Of a stretch of 64,000 bases of DNA, positions 35,273 to 43,624 are shown in pieces. Position 1 is the first letter of the stretch; each line of letters begins with the position of its first letter. Origin of the DNA: Pacificitalea manganoxidans (lineage in GTDB: Bacteria > Pseudomonadota > Alphaproteobacteria > Rhodobacterales > Rhodobacteraceae); assembly GCF_002504165.1 (NCBI RefSeq), contig NZ_CP021404.1, positions 2,728,001 through 2,792,000 on the forward strand, given 5' to 3'. The notes under the pieces were generated by a model, which searched no databases, was not told the DNA's origin, and saw only the letters and a list, made by a program, of their open reading frames with translations. Made by a program: the position numbers and the translations under genes.

Positions 35273-35773
35273 TCAATATGGGTCCGGCAGACCCAATTTG
35301 CCAAGTATTTCGACCTCGATTCCTTCCATCAACGCGGCATCGGGGTCAGTTTCATGGTCATAGCCCAGCAAATGCAGGCAGGCATGAATAATCAGATGGG
35401 TCACATGGTCGCTGAGCGGGCGGCCCGCCTCGGCGGCCTCCCGCATGCAGGTTTCCAGTGCAATCGCGATATCGCCCAGCTCGATCGGCATGCCCGGCAG
35501 GTCCGGCTCGGGCAGATCGGGCACCCCGCCGGGGCTGTCGGCGGCGCGTTCCTCGGCGGGCCAACTCAGCACGTTGGTCGGCGTAGGTTTGCCGCGAAAT
35601 TCGGCGTTCAGGGCGGCGATCCGCGCATCATCGCAGCCGATGAGCGACACTTCGCAGTCCGCATCGAGCGCCAGATGCGCCAGCGTCGCGGCCACCGCAC
35701 GTTCGGCCAGCGCGGGCAGGTCCACATCCTGCCAGCCCTCGGCCTCAATCAGGCAATCCACGGTTTCGGTCAT
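35273..35773 (-). CDS. ybeY: Endoribonuclease YbeY, rRNA maturation factor
   Basis: 166 residues from ATG at 35773. The zinc-binding HxxxHxxGxxH motif is exact (HLIIHACLHLLGYDHE). The FRGKPTPTNVLSWP segment is also diagnostic. YbeY takes part in 16S rRNA 3'-end maturation and 70S ribosome quality control. Between phoH and corC. A 21-residue in-frame extension upstream lacks conservation and was rejected. Confidence 0.95.
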   Translation of the reverse strand: MTETVDCLIEAEGWQDVDLPALAERAVAATLAHLALDADCEVSLIGCDDARIAALNAEFRGKPTPTNVLSWPAEERAADSPGGVPDLPEPDLPGMPIELGDIAIALETCMREAAEAGRPLSDHVTHLIIHACLHLLGYDHETDPDAALMEGIEVEILGKLGLPDPY

Positions 35774-35842
35774 CGTATCCCATGCGCCCGGACGGGTCCG
35801 CCCCGTCCGATCCGCCCTGCTGGTGCCGCCCCGCAACCGGGG

Positions 35843-36874
35843 TCAGGCTTCGGCGGCCTCATACGCTTCGATGATCCGCGCGACAAGCGGATGCCGCACC
35901 ACGTCCTTCGAGGTGAAGTAGTTGAACGAGATGTTATCGATCGACGCCAGCAGGCTTTCGGCCTCCCGCAGCCCCGATTGCACCCCGCGCGGCAGGTCGA
36001 TCTGACTGCGGTCGCCGGTAATGACCATGCGCGAGCCCTCGCCCAACCGGGTCAGGAACATCTTCATCTGCATGGTGGTGGCGTTCTGCGCCTCATCCAA
36101 CACGACAAAGGCATTGGCCAGCGTCCGCCCCCGCATGAAGGCCAAGGGCGCGATCTCGATCCGCTTTTCCTCGATCAGCTTCGCGACCTGTTTGGCGGGC
36201 AGGAAATCGTTCAGCGCGTCGTAAAGCGGCTGCATGTAGGGATCGACCTTGTCCTTCATGTCGCCGGGCAGGAAGCCAAGCCGCTCGCCCGCCTCCACCG
36301 CCGGACGCGACAGGATGATCCGGTCGACATGGCCCGCAAGGAACATGTTCACCGCGACCGCCACGGCGAGATAGGTCTTGCCGGTGCCGGCGGGGCCGAT
36401 ACCAAAGGCCAGCTCATGTTCGAACAGAGCCCGCACATAGGCCTTCTGCGCGTCGGTGCGCGGCTCGACGATCTTTTTGCGGGTCTTCACCTCGACCCGG
36501 CCGCCGTGGAACATTTCCAACTGGTCGGGGCGGGCCGGGGCGGTGCCCTCCGCCGTGCGCTCGGCATGGCCCAGCCGCAGCGCGCCATCCACATCGCCCG
36601 TCTCGATCGAGCGGCCTGCCTCCAGCTTGGAGTAAAGCTCGCGCAGCACGGCGGCGGCCTCCTCCCGCGGGGCGGCGGCACCGATCAGGGCAAGGTGATT
36701 GCCGCGCCGGATGATCTGCACGCCAACGCGCTGCTCGATCAGGGCGAGGTTGCGGTCAAACTCGCCGCACAGCTCTATCAGCAGCCGGTTGTCCGGAAAT
36801 TCCAGGGAAGTCTCGAGGATATCCTCGGGAGAGGGCGGCGGGGTCAGGGCGCTGATTCCCAAAAACGGCTCCAC
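35843..36874 (-). CDS. phoH: PhoH-like ATPase
   Basis: 343 residues from GTG at 36874. It has a short KH-like N-terminal region, then the ATPase with Walker A GPAGTGKTYLAVAVAV and Walker B-like ANAFVVLDEAQNAT. Further conserved text is LSRPAVEAGERLGFLPGDMK and TGDRSQIDLPRGVQSGLREA. It is probably an RNA-associated ATPase/helicase working with YbeY, which is directly downstream. Usually miaB lies upstream in this lineage; here 1.96 kb with two other genes and repeats separates them. Confidence 0.93.
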   Translation of the reverse strand: MEPFLGISALTPPPSPEDILETSLEFPDNRLLIELCGEFDRNLALIEQRVGVQIIRRGNHLALIGAAAPREEAAAVLRELYSKLEAGRSIETGDVDGALRLGHAERTAEGTAPARPDQLEMFHGGRVEVKTRKKIVEPRTDAQKAYVRALFEHELAFGIGPAGTGKTYLAVAVAVNMFLAGHVDRIILSRPAVEAGERLGFLPGDMKDKVDPYMQPLYDALNDFLPAKQVAKLIEEKRIEIAPLAFMRGRTLANAFVVLDEAQNATTMQMKMFLTRLGEGSRMVITGDRSQIDLPRGVQSGLREAESLLASIDNISFNYFTSKDVVRHPLVARIIEAYEAAEA

Positions 36875-37097
36875 TTCTCAAATCTGGTCCATATCTAGAT
36901 GGTGGGGTCGCAGGGGGCACAAGGCAAGCACCTTCGGACGAAATTTGCATGACAGCGGTGAAAACCGCCCATCCTGCCTGCCACGCAGGCGGAGTGCGTC
37001 GGGTGCGCCCTGCCCTTACGCCCCCTCTGCGAACAAGCGCAGTCGCGTGGGGGCTAGCGTGACCCATCCCAGGCCCACGCCTTGCACCGACCACCTC
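36875..37097. other. Gap upstream of phoH
   Basis: 223 nt before the first of two tandem repeats. It includes CTGCGAACAAGCGCAG at 37027-37042, a short hairpin sharing the GAACAAGCG loop of the repeats and possibly a decayed fragment of the same element. The phoH promoter presumably lies at 36875-36960, but no clear -35/-10 pair was identified. Confidence 0.4.
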
Positions 37098-37275
37098 AAC
37101 GATCAGCGCCCCCGCCCGCGAACAAGCGAAGCGCGCGGGCGAGCGCCTGCCCGTCCCGGCGGGCTGGCGCTTTGCCACCTCACGCTGACCTCGGAGCGGG
37201 GAGGGATGTGGCTACAATCAAGCACACCGCTCACCCGACTGAGCGCCACCCCACGGGCTGGCTCCCGTCGCGCCC
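37098..37275. repeat. Dispersed structured repeat, copy B
   Basis: Same element as at 31.1 kb and directly followed by copy C. Hairpin 1 here has stem CCCGCGC/GCGCGGG-type pairing around AACAAGCGAA instead of the CTCTCG/CGAGAG of copies A and C: both arms changed together. Hairpin 2 (AGCGCC-T-GCCCG / CGGGC-T-GGCGCT) is unchanged apart from the loop. The conserved tail CACGCTGACCTCGGAGCGGG and GAGGGATGTGGCTACAATCA follows. Confidence 0.85.
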
Positions 37276-37300
37276 GGTTTCCCGGCGTCTCACGACCTTC

Positions 37301-37478
37301 GATCCCAGCGCACCCGCTCTCGAACAAGCCCGCAGGGCGCGAGAGCGAGCGCCTGCCCGTCCCACCGGGCTGGCGCTTTGCCACCTCACGCTAACCTCGG
37401 AGCGGGGAGGGATGTGGCTACCATCAAGCACACCCGCCCCACCGGAGCAGCGCCATCCCACGGGCAGGCTCCCGTTGT
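37301..37478. repeat. Dispersed structured repeat, copy C
   Basis: Third copy, about 203 nt after the start of copy B. Hairpin 1 uses CTCTCG/CGAGAG around AACAAGCCCGCAGGGCG. Hairpin 2 is AGCGCC-T-GCCCG / CGGGC-T-GGCGCT with loop TCCCAC. The tail CACGCTAACCTCGGAGCGGG and GAGGGATGTGGCTACCATCA is nearly identical to copy B. The ending CGGGCAGGCTCCCGTTG is shared with copy A (CGGGCAGGCTTTCGTTG). Confidence 0.85.
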
Positions 37479-37539
37479 CCATCAGCCACGGGGCGATGCC
37501 CCTCACGCCTCCCCCGCACTCACGCCTACTCCAAACGCA

Positions 37540-37568
37540 AAACGCCCGCCATTTACAGGCGGGCGTTT
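37540..37568 (-). terminator. Intrinsic terminator of the OmpA/lipoprotein operon
   Basis: AAACGCCCGCC (37540-37550) and GGCGGGCGTTT (37558-37568) form an exact 11-bp stem with a 7-nt loop. On the minus strand it follows the lipoprotein stop by 23 nt. Its A/T ends make it usable in both directions. Confidence 0.82.
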
Positions 37569-37591
37569 CGATGTCTGGTGCTGAAATCGCG

Positions 37592-37894
37592 TCAGATCGG
37601 GTCCGAGATCGCGGAGCCCTTCTTATAGGCGCCGATGGCCACACCGCCCGAACCCGGCGCGTAGCCGCAGACCGGCTTGCCGTTGGGCTGAAGCCGCTGG
37701 GACAGGTAGCCCTCTGCGCCGTCGTCGATGATCCAGTGCTCGCAGCCGTTCGGGTCAACCCAGATCCCGGCCTTCAACCGGCTCAGATCCTTGGTGTCGA
37801 TCCCGTTATCCACGGTCTTGTTCTGCTTGGGCGCGTCGCAGGCGGCGACGGTAAAGCCAAGAGCGAGGATCGCGATGGTCCTGATGATGGTCAT
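37592..37894 (-). CDS. Small lipoprotein with a WVDPxGCEHW domain
   Basis: 100 residues from ATG at 37894. The signal peptide ends in a lipobox (LGFTVAAC), so the mature protein is a lipid-anchored envelope protein. The mature part contains IWVDPNGCEHWIIDDGAEGY and GKPVC. Almost the same segment occurs in the OmpA-family protein encoded 14 nt upstream, so the two share a small Cys-Cys domain and form an operon. I do not know a named function for this domain. A start 18 nt further up is possible. Confidence 0.82.
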   Translation of the reverse strand: MTIIRTIAILALGFTVAACDAPKQNKTVDNGIDTKDLSRLKAGIWVDPNGCEHWIIDDGAEGYLSQRLQPNGKPVCGYAPGSGGVAIGAYKKGSAISDPI

Positions 37895-37908
37895 CTGCTG
37901 GCTCTCCC

Positions 37909-38478
37909 TCAATTCACGCAGGTGATTTCGACGCGGCGGTTCTGCTGGCGTCCGGCGGGGGTGGCGTTGGACGCGCGCGGCACCCGTTCGCCGTAATACT
38001 GCACGCCGACGACCGGGGCGCCGACCGACCGCGCAACCTGCGCGACCGCATTGGCGCGGCGCTGGCTGAGCCGCATGTTATAGGCATCGGTGGCGCGGCT
38101 GTCGGTGTGACCCGAGATCACGAAACCCCGTGCCGAAGTCTGGCGGAAGAACTGCTGCAACCGCGCGCGGCCGTTGGCCGAAATCGTGGCCTGATCGGTG
38201 GCGAACAGCTGATCGCCCTCCATCACGGCGCAGACATTGCCACGGCGGCAGACCGGGCGCCCGTCGCGGGTGACATGGGGGCTCATATAGCCTTCCCAAC
38301 CGTCATCCATGACCCAATGTTCGCAGCCATCGGGATCGACCCAGATCGTCGGAGCGTAGCGTTCGCCGCGCACGGTGTTTTGCGCCTGCGCCGCGCTTCC
38401 CGCCACCAGCGCACCGGTAAGCCCGAGCACGGCAGCCGCAGTCACGCCTCCGCGCAGCGCCTTGGAAATCAACCTCAT
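37909..38478 (-). CDS. OmpA-family outer membrane protein with N-terminal WVDPDGCEHW domain
   Basis: 189 residues from ATG at 38478 with GGAG upstream. A signal peptide (GVTAAAVLGLTGALVAGSAA, then QAQ) precedes a small domain, IWVDPDGCEHWVMDDGWEGY and GRPVCRRGNVC. After it comes a C-terminal OmpA peptidoglycan-binding domain (FVISGHTDSRATDAYNMRLS, QRRANAVAQVARSVGAP, QNRRVEITC). It likely links the outer membrane or periplasm to peptidoglycan. Upstream member of a two-gene operon with the small lipoprotein. It sits between miaB and phoH, where these genes are usually adjacent in relatives. Confidence 0.9.
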   Translation of the reverse strand: MRLISKALRGGVTAAAVLGLTGALVAGSAAQAQNTVRGERYAPTIWVDPDGCEHWVMDDGWEGYMSPHVTRDGRPVCRRGNVCAVMEGDQLFATDQATISANGRARLQQFFRQTSARGFVISGHTDSRATDAYNMRLSQRRANAVAQVARSVGAPVVGVQYYGERVPRASNATPAGRQQNRRVEITCVN

Positions 38479-38836
38479 CACAACTCCGTCCTCACATCTG
38501 AATTGGTCAGTCGGGGCCCCCGAAACGGCGCCGCTGTCGGCGTCTGGGCAAGGAACCCGCACGACCGCCATAGCCCCCGCCTGCGCTCGTGCATCATCTG
38601 TCCGAGTTTGCGCAAGAATCAACAGGCTGTGAAGTCAATTTCCGCAATATATTGTAGATATTTCAGCAACTGGGGCAAAATGGGACACAGTATCGTTTCC
38701 CTGCACGCCATATTGTTGCCACAATGCGGACAGCTCGCCTGGAACGTGCATCACGCCCCATGCCGCAACCGGCGCCGGGGCGCGCGTTCGGACCGCGCGA
38801 AACCGCCCTGCCCGATCCTGTCCGATCCTACCCCGA
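38479..38836. other. 358-nt gap between miaB and the OmpA gene
   Basis: Holds the presumed OmpA promoter. The most AT-rich part is 38625-38715 (GTCAATTTCCGCAATATATT, GTAGATATTTCAGCAACTGG, CCATATTGTTGCCACAATG). TGTTGCCACA at 38713-38722 is a small dyad. No coding frame or RNA gene is recognised. Confidence 0.45.
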
Positions 38837-40234
38837 TCACTGCGCGGGGCGCATCTCGCCCTTCAGGGAATTCGGCCCGCTGGCGGTGATGCGCACCGTG
38901 ACCAAAGACCCCACCGGCAGATCGGTTTCCACATGCACCGCATGGAGATAATCGGATTTGCCGACCATCTGCCCCGGCAGGCGGCCCGGCTTTTCAAGCA
39001 GCACCTTCACCTCGCGCCCGACCATGCCCTCCTGTGCCGCGCGCTGCTGCTCGCCCAGAAGCGCCTGCAACCGCTGTAGCCGGTCATCGGCCACCTCGGC
39101 GGGCACCGGCTCCCGCTCCGCTGCCGGGGTGCCGGGCCGCGCGGAATACTTGAAGCTATAGGCCTGCCCGTAATTCACCCGGCGCACCAGATCGAGCGTC
39201 GCTTGGAAATCTTCCTCGGTCTCGCCGGGGAAGCCCACAATGAAATCGCCCGACAGCAGCAGATCGGGCCGCGCGGCGCGAATACGGTCGATCAGCGCGA
39301 TATATTGCGCAGCCGTATGTTTCCGGTTCATCCGTTTCAGGATCGCGTCAGAGCCTGACTGCACCGGCAGATGCAGATAGGGCATCAACTTGTCGCAATC
39401 GCCGTGGGCCGCGATCAGGTCGTCTTCCATGTCGTTGGGATGCGAGGTGGTGAAGCGGATCCGCTCCAGCCCCTCGATCTCAGCCAGCCGCCGGATCAGC
39501 CGCGCCAGCCCCCAGTCGCCGCCCTCCGCCGCGCCGTGATAGGCGTTGACGTTCTGGCCCAGCAGGGTGATCTCGCGCACCCCGCGCGCCACCAGATCCT
39601 CCGCCTCGCGCAGGATGCGGTCCACCGGGCGCGACACCTCCGCCCCGCGGGTATAGGGCACCACGCAGAAGGCACAGAACTTGTCGCAGCCTTCCTGCAC
39701 GGTCAGAAACGCCGTCGGCTGGCGCTTGGGCAGCGGGCGCTTGGGCAGATGTTCGAACTTGTCCTCTTCGGGGAAATCGGTGTCGAGCGCTTTGCGCCCC
39801 GCATCCACCTGCGCCATCAGATCCGGTAAACGGTGATAGGTCTGCGGCCCCACGACCAGATCGACCATCGGCTGACGGCGCATGATCTCCGCGCCCTCCG
39901 CCTGTGCGACACAGCCCGCGACGCCGATGCGCAGATCCGGTTTGTCGGCCTTCAACTGTTTGAACCGGCCCAATTCGGAATAGACCTTCTCGGCGGCCTT
40001 TTCCCGGATATGGCAGGTGTTGAGCAGGATCATGTCGGCATCATCCGGCGTGTCGGTCTGCTCATAGCCCTGCCCGCCCAGCGCCTCGGCCATGCGCTCG
40101 CTGTCATAGACATTCATCTGGCACCCATAGGTCTTGATGAACAGCTTGCGCGGCGCGGCACCGGCCTCGGACGTGGCGGCGGATGCAGATGCGGATGCGG
40201 GGGCGACAGTCTGGGGGGCGGCGTCTTTGGCCAT
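38837..40234 (-). CDS. miaB: tRNA-2-methylthio-N6-isopentenyladenosine synthase
   Basis: 465 residues from ATG at 40234. The N-terminal UPF0004 domain has its three cluster cysteines ([36 protein letters not shown]). The radical-SAM motif CxxxCxxC is in [19 protein letters not shown], and a TRAM domain ends the protein ([20 protein letters not shown]). It adds the methylthio group to i6A37 of tRNAs reading UNN codons. The first ~25 residues are an Ala/Ser-rich extension ([10 protein letters not shown]) ahead of the conserved start. Confidence 0.95.
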   Translation of the reverse strand: MAKDAAPQTVAPASASASAATSEAGAAPRKLFIKTYGCQMNVYDSERMAEALGGQGYEQTDTPDDADMILLNTCHIREKAAEKVYSELGRFKQLKADKPDLRIGVAGCVAQAEGAEIMRRQPMVDLVVGPQTYHRLPDLMAQVDAGRKALDTDFPEEDKFEHLPKRPLPKRQPTAFLTVQEGCDKFCAFCVVPYTRGAEVSRPVDRILREAEDLVARGVREITLLGQNVNAYHGAAEGGDWGLARLIRRLAEIEGLERIRFTTSHPNDMEDDLIAAHGDCDKLMPYLHLPVQSGSDAILKRMNRKHTAAQYIALIDRIRAARPDLLLSGDFIVGFPGETEEDFQATLDLVRRVNYGQAYSFKYSARPGTPAAEREPVPAEVADDRLQRLQALLGEQQRAAQEGMVGREVKVLLEKPGRLPGQMVGKSDYLHAVHVETDLPVGSLVTVRITASGPNSLKGEMRPAQ

Positions 40235-40554
40235 GGGCGTGACCTTTCCTGATCGGATATCGGGCGGATGGCGGGAGAGAGGTTCCCCGCGCCATACAGC
40301 ATACCGCCCCCTGCCCGCAACAACCCCGCGGGACGGGCGCGGGCATGGCACCGGCGTGGCACGGGGGGAGCGGGGGAGCGCGGGGGGATGGCACGGGAGG
40401 TGGCGCAACGTCGGGCGGCGGATGCGCGCCCCGATGGCCTGCGCGGGTTGCGGAGCCTGCGCGCCCCGCCTAGCCTGCACCAACGCCGCCGCCGGTGCGC
40501 CCCGCAAAGCGCCCCGGAGGCCCGCCCTTCCCGCTGAGCAGGCCGTTGCCCCAG
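40235..40554. other. 320-nt divergent gap, miaB / unknown gene
   Basis: Very GC-rich (for example 40355-40395, long G runs) with no AT-rich promoter block, tRNA or hairpin that stands out. Promoters for both divergent genes must lie here. Confidence 0.4.
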
Positions 40555-41517
40555 ATGACGACACCCTCCCCCGCCGCTTCTTCCGATGCCACCGCAGATG
40601 CACCGCCCGCGACAGGCGTCAGCTACGCCCATCACGACAGCGTCGGGGCGTTTCTGGCCGGGGGGCAGGCTGTGCTGGCGCGTGCGCCCGTCGCGCTCAT
40701 CATGGCCGAAGACGCGGTAGAGGTCGCGGGCACCGTCGCCCATCACCATCGGCTGGGGTTTCGCAGCATCGTGCTGTTCGCCTCGACGGAACTGGCGCTG
40801 CCGGATCTGGACGCGCTGCCGTCCGCGACGCAGGCCGTGCTGCACCGGGTCGATCATGACACCCTGCACGCGCAGGGGCTGCTGCGCGCCGTGAACCCGG
40901 TGATCGCCGCCGCACCCGAGGGCGCGTGGATTTACTACTGCTACAACGCCGAATACCTGTTTTTCCCGTTCTGTCAGACCCGCGATGTGGGCGAAATGCT
41001 GGCCTTCCACGCAGAAGAACGGCGCTCTGCGATGCTGACCTATGTCGTCGATCTCTACGCGGGCGATCTGTCGCGCCACCCCAATGCCGTCGCGCCGGAG
41101 GAGGCCTATCTGGACCGCGCGGGCTACTACGCGCTGGCCCGGCCCGATCCCGAACAGGACGGCGCGCCGCGCGAACGGCAACTTGATTTCTATGGCGGGC
41201 TGCGCTGGCGGTTCGAGGAACATGTGCCCAAAGCCCGGCGCAAGATCGACCGCATCGGTCTGTTCCGCGCCGCCCGCGGGCTGACCCTGCGCGGCAATCA
41301 CACGCTCAGCGACGAGGAATGCAACACCTATGCCTGCCCGTGGCACCACAACCTGACCGCCGCGATTTGTTCGTTCCGCACGGCCAAGGCGCTCAAGACC
41401 AACCCCGGCAGCACCTTTGCGGTGGAGACGTTCTGGTGGCACAATTCCGTGCGCTTCGAATGGAACAGCCAGCAGCTTCTCGATCTGGGGCTGATGGAGC
41501 CGGGGCAGTGGTTTTAA
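40555..41517 (+). CDS. Conserved-looking protein of unknown function
   Basis: 320 residues from ATG at 40555. I do not recognise the family with confidence; parts are reminiscent of glycosyltransferase-like proteins of roseobacters. The N-terminus has [20 protein letters not shown], then a Rossmann-like stretch ([20 protein letters not shown]) and [20 protein letters not shown]. The C-terminal half is rich in aromatic, His and Cys residues: [20 protein letters not shown] and [20 protein letters not shown]. Soluble, no signal peptide. Single gene divergent from miaB and convergent with the RAYT-like gene. Confidence 0.7.
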   Translation: MTTPSPAASSDATADAPPATGVSYAHHDSVGAFLAGGQAVLARAPVALIMAEDAVEVAGTVAHHHRLGFRSIVLFASTELALPDLDALPSATQAVLHRVDHDTLHAQGLLRAVNPVIAAAPEGAWIYYCYNAEYLFFPFCQTRDVGEMLAFHAEERRSAMLTYVVDLYAGDLSRHPNAVAPEEAYLDRAGYYALARPDPEQDGAPRERQLDFYGGLRWRFEEHVPKARRKIDRIGLFRAARGLTLRGNHTLSDEECNTYACPWHHNLTAAICSFRTAKALKTNPGSTFAVETFWWHNSVRFEWNSQQLLDLGLMEPGQWF

Positions 41518-41586
41518 CCCGTCAGCCCGCGATTTCAGCCTGATCGCGCAGGCGGCAGCCCACAGACGCGGCGGTCGCGCCAAGGG

Positions 41587-42162
41587 TCACGGGTGGCAAT
41601 CCATAGCGGGCGCGGCGACGGAGGCCTCCGGCGCAAAGGTTTGGGGCAGATCCAACGGCAAGCGGCGCGGTGGCGTGACCCCGGCGCGCGCGCTGCGGTC
41701 GGCGTGGCGATGGACCGAGCTATGCGGCCAATCTGTCGTCCGCCGCACAAGCCCCGCAACAACGGGGCTGGCCCAGATCACCTGACGGCAAATATCCAGA
41801 TCCGCCTGCCGGCGCACCTGCCGCGCGCCCTGACCCGGCAGCCACAGCCCCAGATCCCGCGCGCCCGCCGCGCGGGCAGGCACCGCATCGGGGCAGGTCC
41901 GGCGCAGATGGCGCGACAGGCCGCTTTTCACCAATCGCCAGCGCAGCTGCGCGTCCGCATTGGGGGGAAGCCGCCAGATCATGTGCATCCGGTCCGGCAA
42001 AACTACGCCGCTGTCGATCTGAAACGGATGCCGCGCCATCACCCGGCGCAGGCACACCCGCAGTGCGGCGACATGGTCTGACAGGTCCACACGGGCGCGC
42101 GGCGCGAGCCGAACGGTAAACAGGACATGGCCGGTCAGGGGCGAGGATGCATCAGAGGTCAT
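41587..42162 (-). CDS. Degenerate REP-associated tyrosine transposase (Y1_Tnp/RAYT)
   Basis: About 191 residues from ATG at 42162. Segments fit the RAYT family: HVLFTVRLAPRARVDLSDHV, FQIDSGVVLPDRMHMIWRLP, RWRLVKSGLSRHL, PVVAGLVRRTTDWPHSSVHR. The catalytic His-x-His (normally VLPDHLHxIW) is PDRMHMIW with Arg for the first His, and the GIWQRRFWEH and catalytic Tyr (DYIHxNPVKHG) regions are changed to GLWLPGQGARQ and ICRQVIWASPVVAG. So it is probably inactive or repurposed. The dispersed hairpin repeats at 31 and 37 kb could be its REP partners. Confidence 0.6.
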   Translation of the reverse strand: MTSDASSPLTGHVLFTVRLAPRARVDLSDHVAALRVCLRRVMARHPFQIDSGVVLPDRMHMIWRLPPNADAQLRWRLVKSGLSRHLRRTCPDAVPARAAGARDLGLWLPGQGARQVRRQADLDICRQVIWASPVVAGLVRRTTDWPHSSVHRHADRSARAGVTPPRRLPLDLPQTFAPEASVAAPAMDCHP

Positions 42163-42255
42163 GCGCCGATCATGGCGCGCCACAGTTAACAGCGGGTAAA
42201 ACAGAACACGCCGATCCGCCGGACCGCGATCAGGCGCGGCCCTCAGGACGCGTCG

Positions 42256-42693
42256 TCAGCTGCGGCGCAGCCGGATCACGACATCGACCTTGGCGATCTC
42301 GGCCCCGTCGGGGGCGGTCGGCACACGGCGGATTTCCAACTGATCGGCGGGCGCATCGGTCAGGCTGCCGGTGTCTTCCCAATAGAAATGCGGATGGTCG
42401 TCCATATTGGTGTCGAAATAGCTTTTCGAGCCATCGACCGTGATCTCGCGCATCAGCCCCGCGTCACAAAAGGCGCGCAAGGTGTTGTAAACGGTCGCAA
42501 GGGACACTTTCTCACCTGCCGTGCGGCTGGCGTCGAACAGGCTTTCGGCGGTGACGTGCCGGTTATGGCCATCGCCCACCAACAGCGCGGCCAAAGCCAG
42601 CCGCTGCCGGGTCGGGCGCAGGTTCGCCGAGGCCAGCCAGTCAGACCCCTTGCCCTGCGCGTCGCGCGTCATGCTATCCATTGGTGCGTCCAT
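42256..42693 (-). CDS. irr: Iron response regulator, Fur family
   Basis: 145 residues from ATG at 42693; ATGs at 42681 and 42672 are alternatives, and a TTG at 42729 opens the frame. Winged helix: NLRPTRQRLALAALLVGDGH, VSLATVYNTLRAFCDAGLMR. The sensing region KSYFDTNMDDHPHFYWED is the Irr version of the Fur metal/haem site. Irr represses or activates iron and haem genes according to haem status. Its place directly upstream of divergent fabA-fabB-fabI is typical for Rhodobacterales. Confidence 0.88.
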   Translation of the reverse strand: MDAPMDSMTRDAQGKGSDWLASANLRPTRQRLALAALLVGDGHNRHVTAESLFDASRTAGEKVSLATVYNTLRAFCDAGLMREITVDGSKSYFDTNMDDHPHFYWEDTGSLTDAPADQLEIRRVPTAPDGAEIAKVDVVIRLRRS

Positions 42694-43029
42694 AGGTTGA
42701 GATATATGCAGACAATCGGGTGGTTTCAAATGAAAACAGGTCGCAGCTGACCTGCGGGGGCTGGTAGGGCATCGCTATGACACCCATGTGACAGCGTATC
42801 GGCACCGGCCTTTGCGGGCGGTCTGGCGGGCATGCCCAAAATTGCGGCAATCCGTGCATGATAGGCGCCCTGCCCCCGCACGACCGGCTGCGGCCCGGTC
42901 GCTGCCGTGCCGCCTTCGCGCCCGCTTTGGCGTCCCGCCCCCGGCCCCCGTCCTATTGCGCCGGGCCGGAGCGGGGTGCTAGAGGGAGCAGAACGAGCAA
43001 CACAGATGAACTAAGGGGACAGGTCCCGG
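42694..43029. promoter_or_regulatory. Divergent irr / fabA promoter region
   Basis: 336 nt. The irr-proximal part (42700-42760) is AT-rich (GATATATGCAGACAATCGGG, GGTTTCAAATGAAAACAGG) and likely holds the irr promoter and possibly an iron-regulator site. The fabA side has GAACTAAGGGGACAGG just before the ATG as ribosome site. No RNA gene or coding frame is supported. Confidence 0.5.
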
Positions 43030-43533
43030 ATGACGGATTTTCCGACGAGCTTCGACAAGGAAGGGCTGCTGCAATGCGCGCGGGGCGAGCTTTTCGGCGC
43101 CGGCAACCCGCAGCTGCCTGAACCGCCGATGCTGATGATGGACCGCGTGACCGAGATTTCGGCCGATGGCGGTCTGCACGGCAAAGGCCATGTCATCGCC
43201 GAATTCGACATCAGCCCCGACCTGTGGTTCTTTGCCTGCCACTTCCCCGGCGATCCGGTCATGCCGGGCTGTCTGGGTCTGGACGCGCTGTGGCAGTTGA
43301 CCGGGTTCAACCTTGGCTGGCGCGGCATGCAGGGGCGCGGTCGCGCTCTGGGCGTGGGCGAGGTCAAGTTTACCGGCATGGTCACCCCTGACATCAAAAC
43401 CGTCACCTATCACGTGGATTTCACCCGCGTCATCGATCGCAAGCTCAAGATGGGCATCGCCGATGGCCGGATGTTCGCCGATGGCGCGGAAATCTACACC
43501 ACGAAAGACATGAAGGTCGGGCTGTTCAGCTGA
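43030..43533 (+). CDS. fabA: 3-hydroxydecanoyl-ACP dehydratase/isomerase
   Basis: 167 residues, standard FabA hot-dog fold. Motifs: [17 protein letters not shown], and the catalytic His/Asp region [20 protein letters not shown]. It makes trans-2- and cis-3-decenoyl-ACP, the branch point to unsaturated fatty acids. First of the fabA-fabB-fabI cluster; 91 nt to fabB. AAGGGGACAGG supplies the ribosome site. Confidence 0.96.
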   Translation: MTDFPTSFDKEGLLQCARGELFGAGNPQLPEPPMLMMDRVTEISADGGLHGKGHVIAEFDISPDLWFFACHFPGDPVMPGCLGLDALWQLTGFNLGWRGMQGRGRALGVGEVKFTGMVTPDIKTVTYHVDFTRVIDRKLKMGIADGRMFADGAEIYTTKDMKVGLFS

Positions 43534-43624
43534 GCCGCCCGCGCCCGGCCGCGGCGCCGACCGATCCCCGGTCGCGCCGCGACCCGGACATTCTCACCGA
43601 GACAGCCGCGAAAGGACGTCATCC

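Noticed and set aside
33992-36898. Very long plus-strand open frame antisense to lnt-corC-ybeY-phoH
   Set aside because: It spans four well-supported minus-strand genes and their gaps; its translation is His/Arg/Gln-rich with no domain, as expected from GC-rich antisense codon bias.
31131-37478. Repeats as a CRISPR array or insertion-sequence ends
   Set aside because: Copies are ~170 nt, only two are tandem and the internal parts are hairpins, not spacers; no cas genes; no transposase between copies and no target-site duplications seen.
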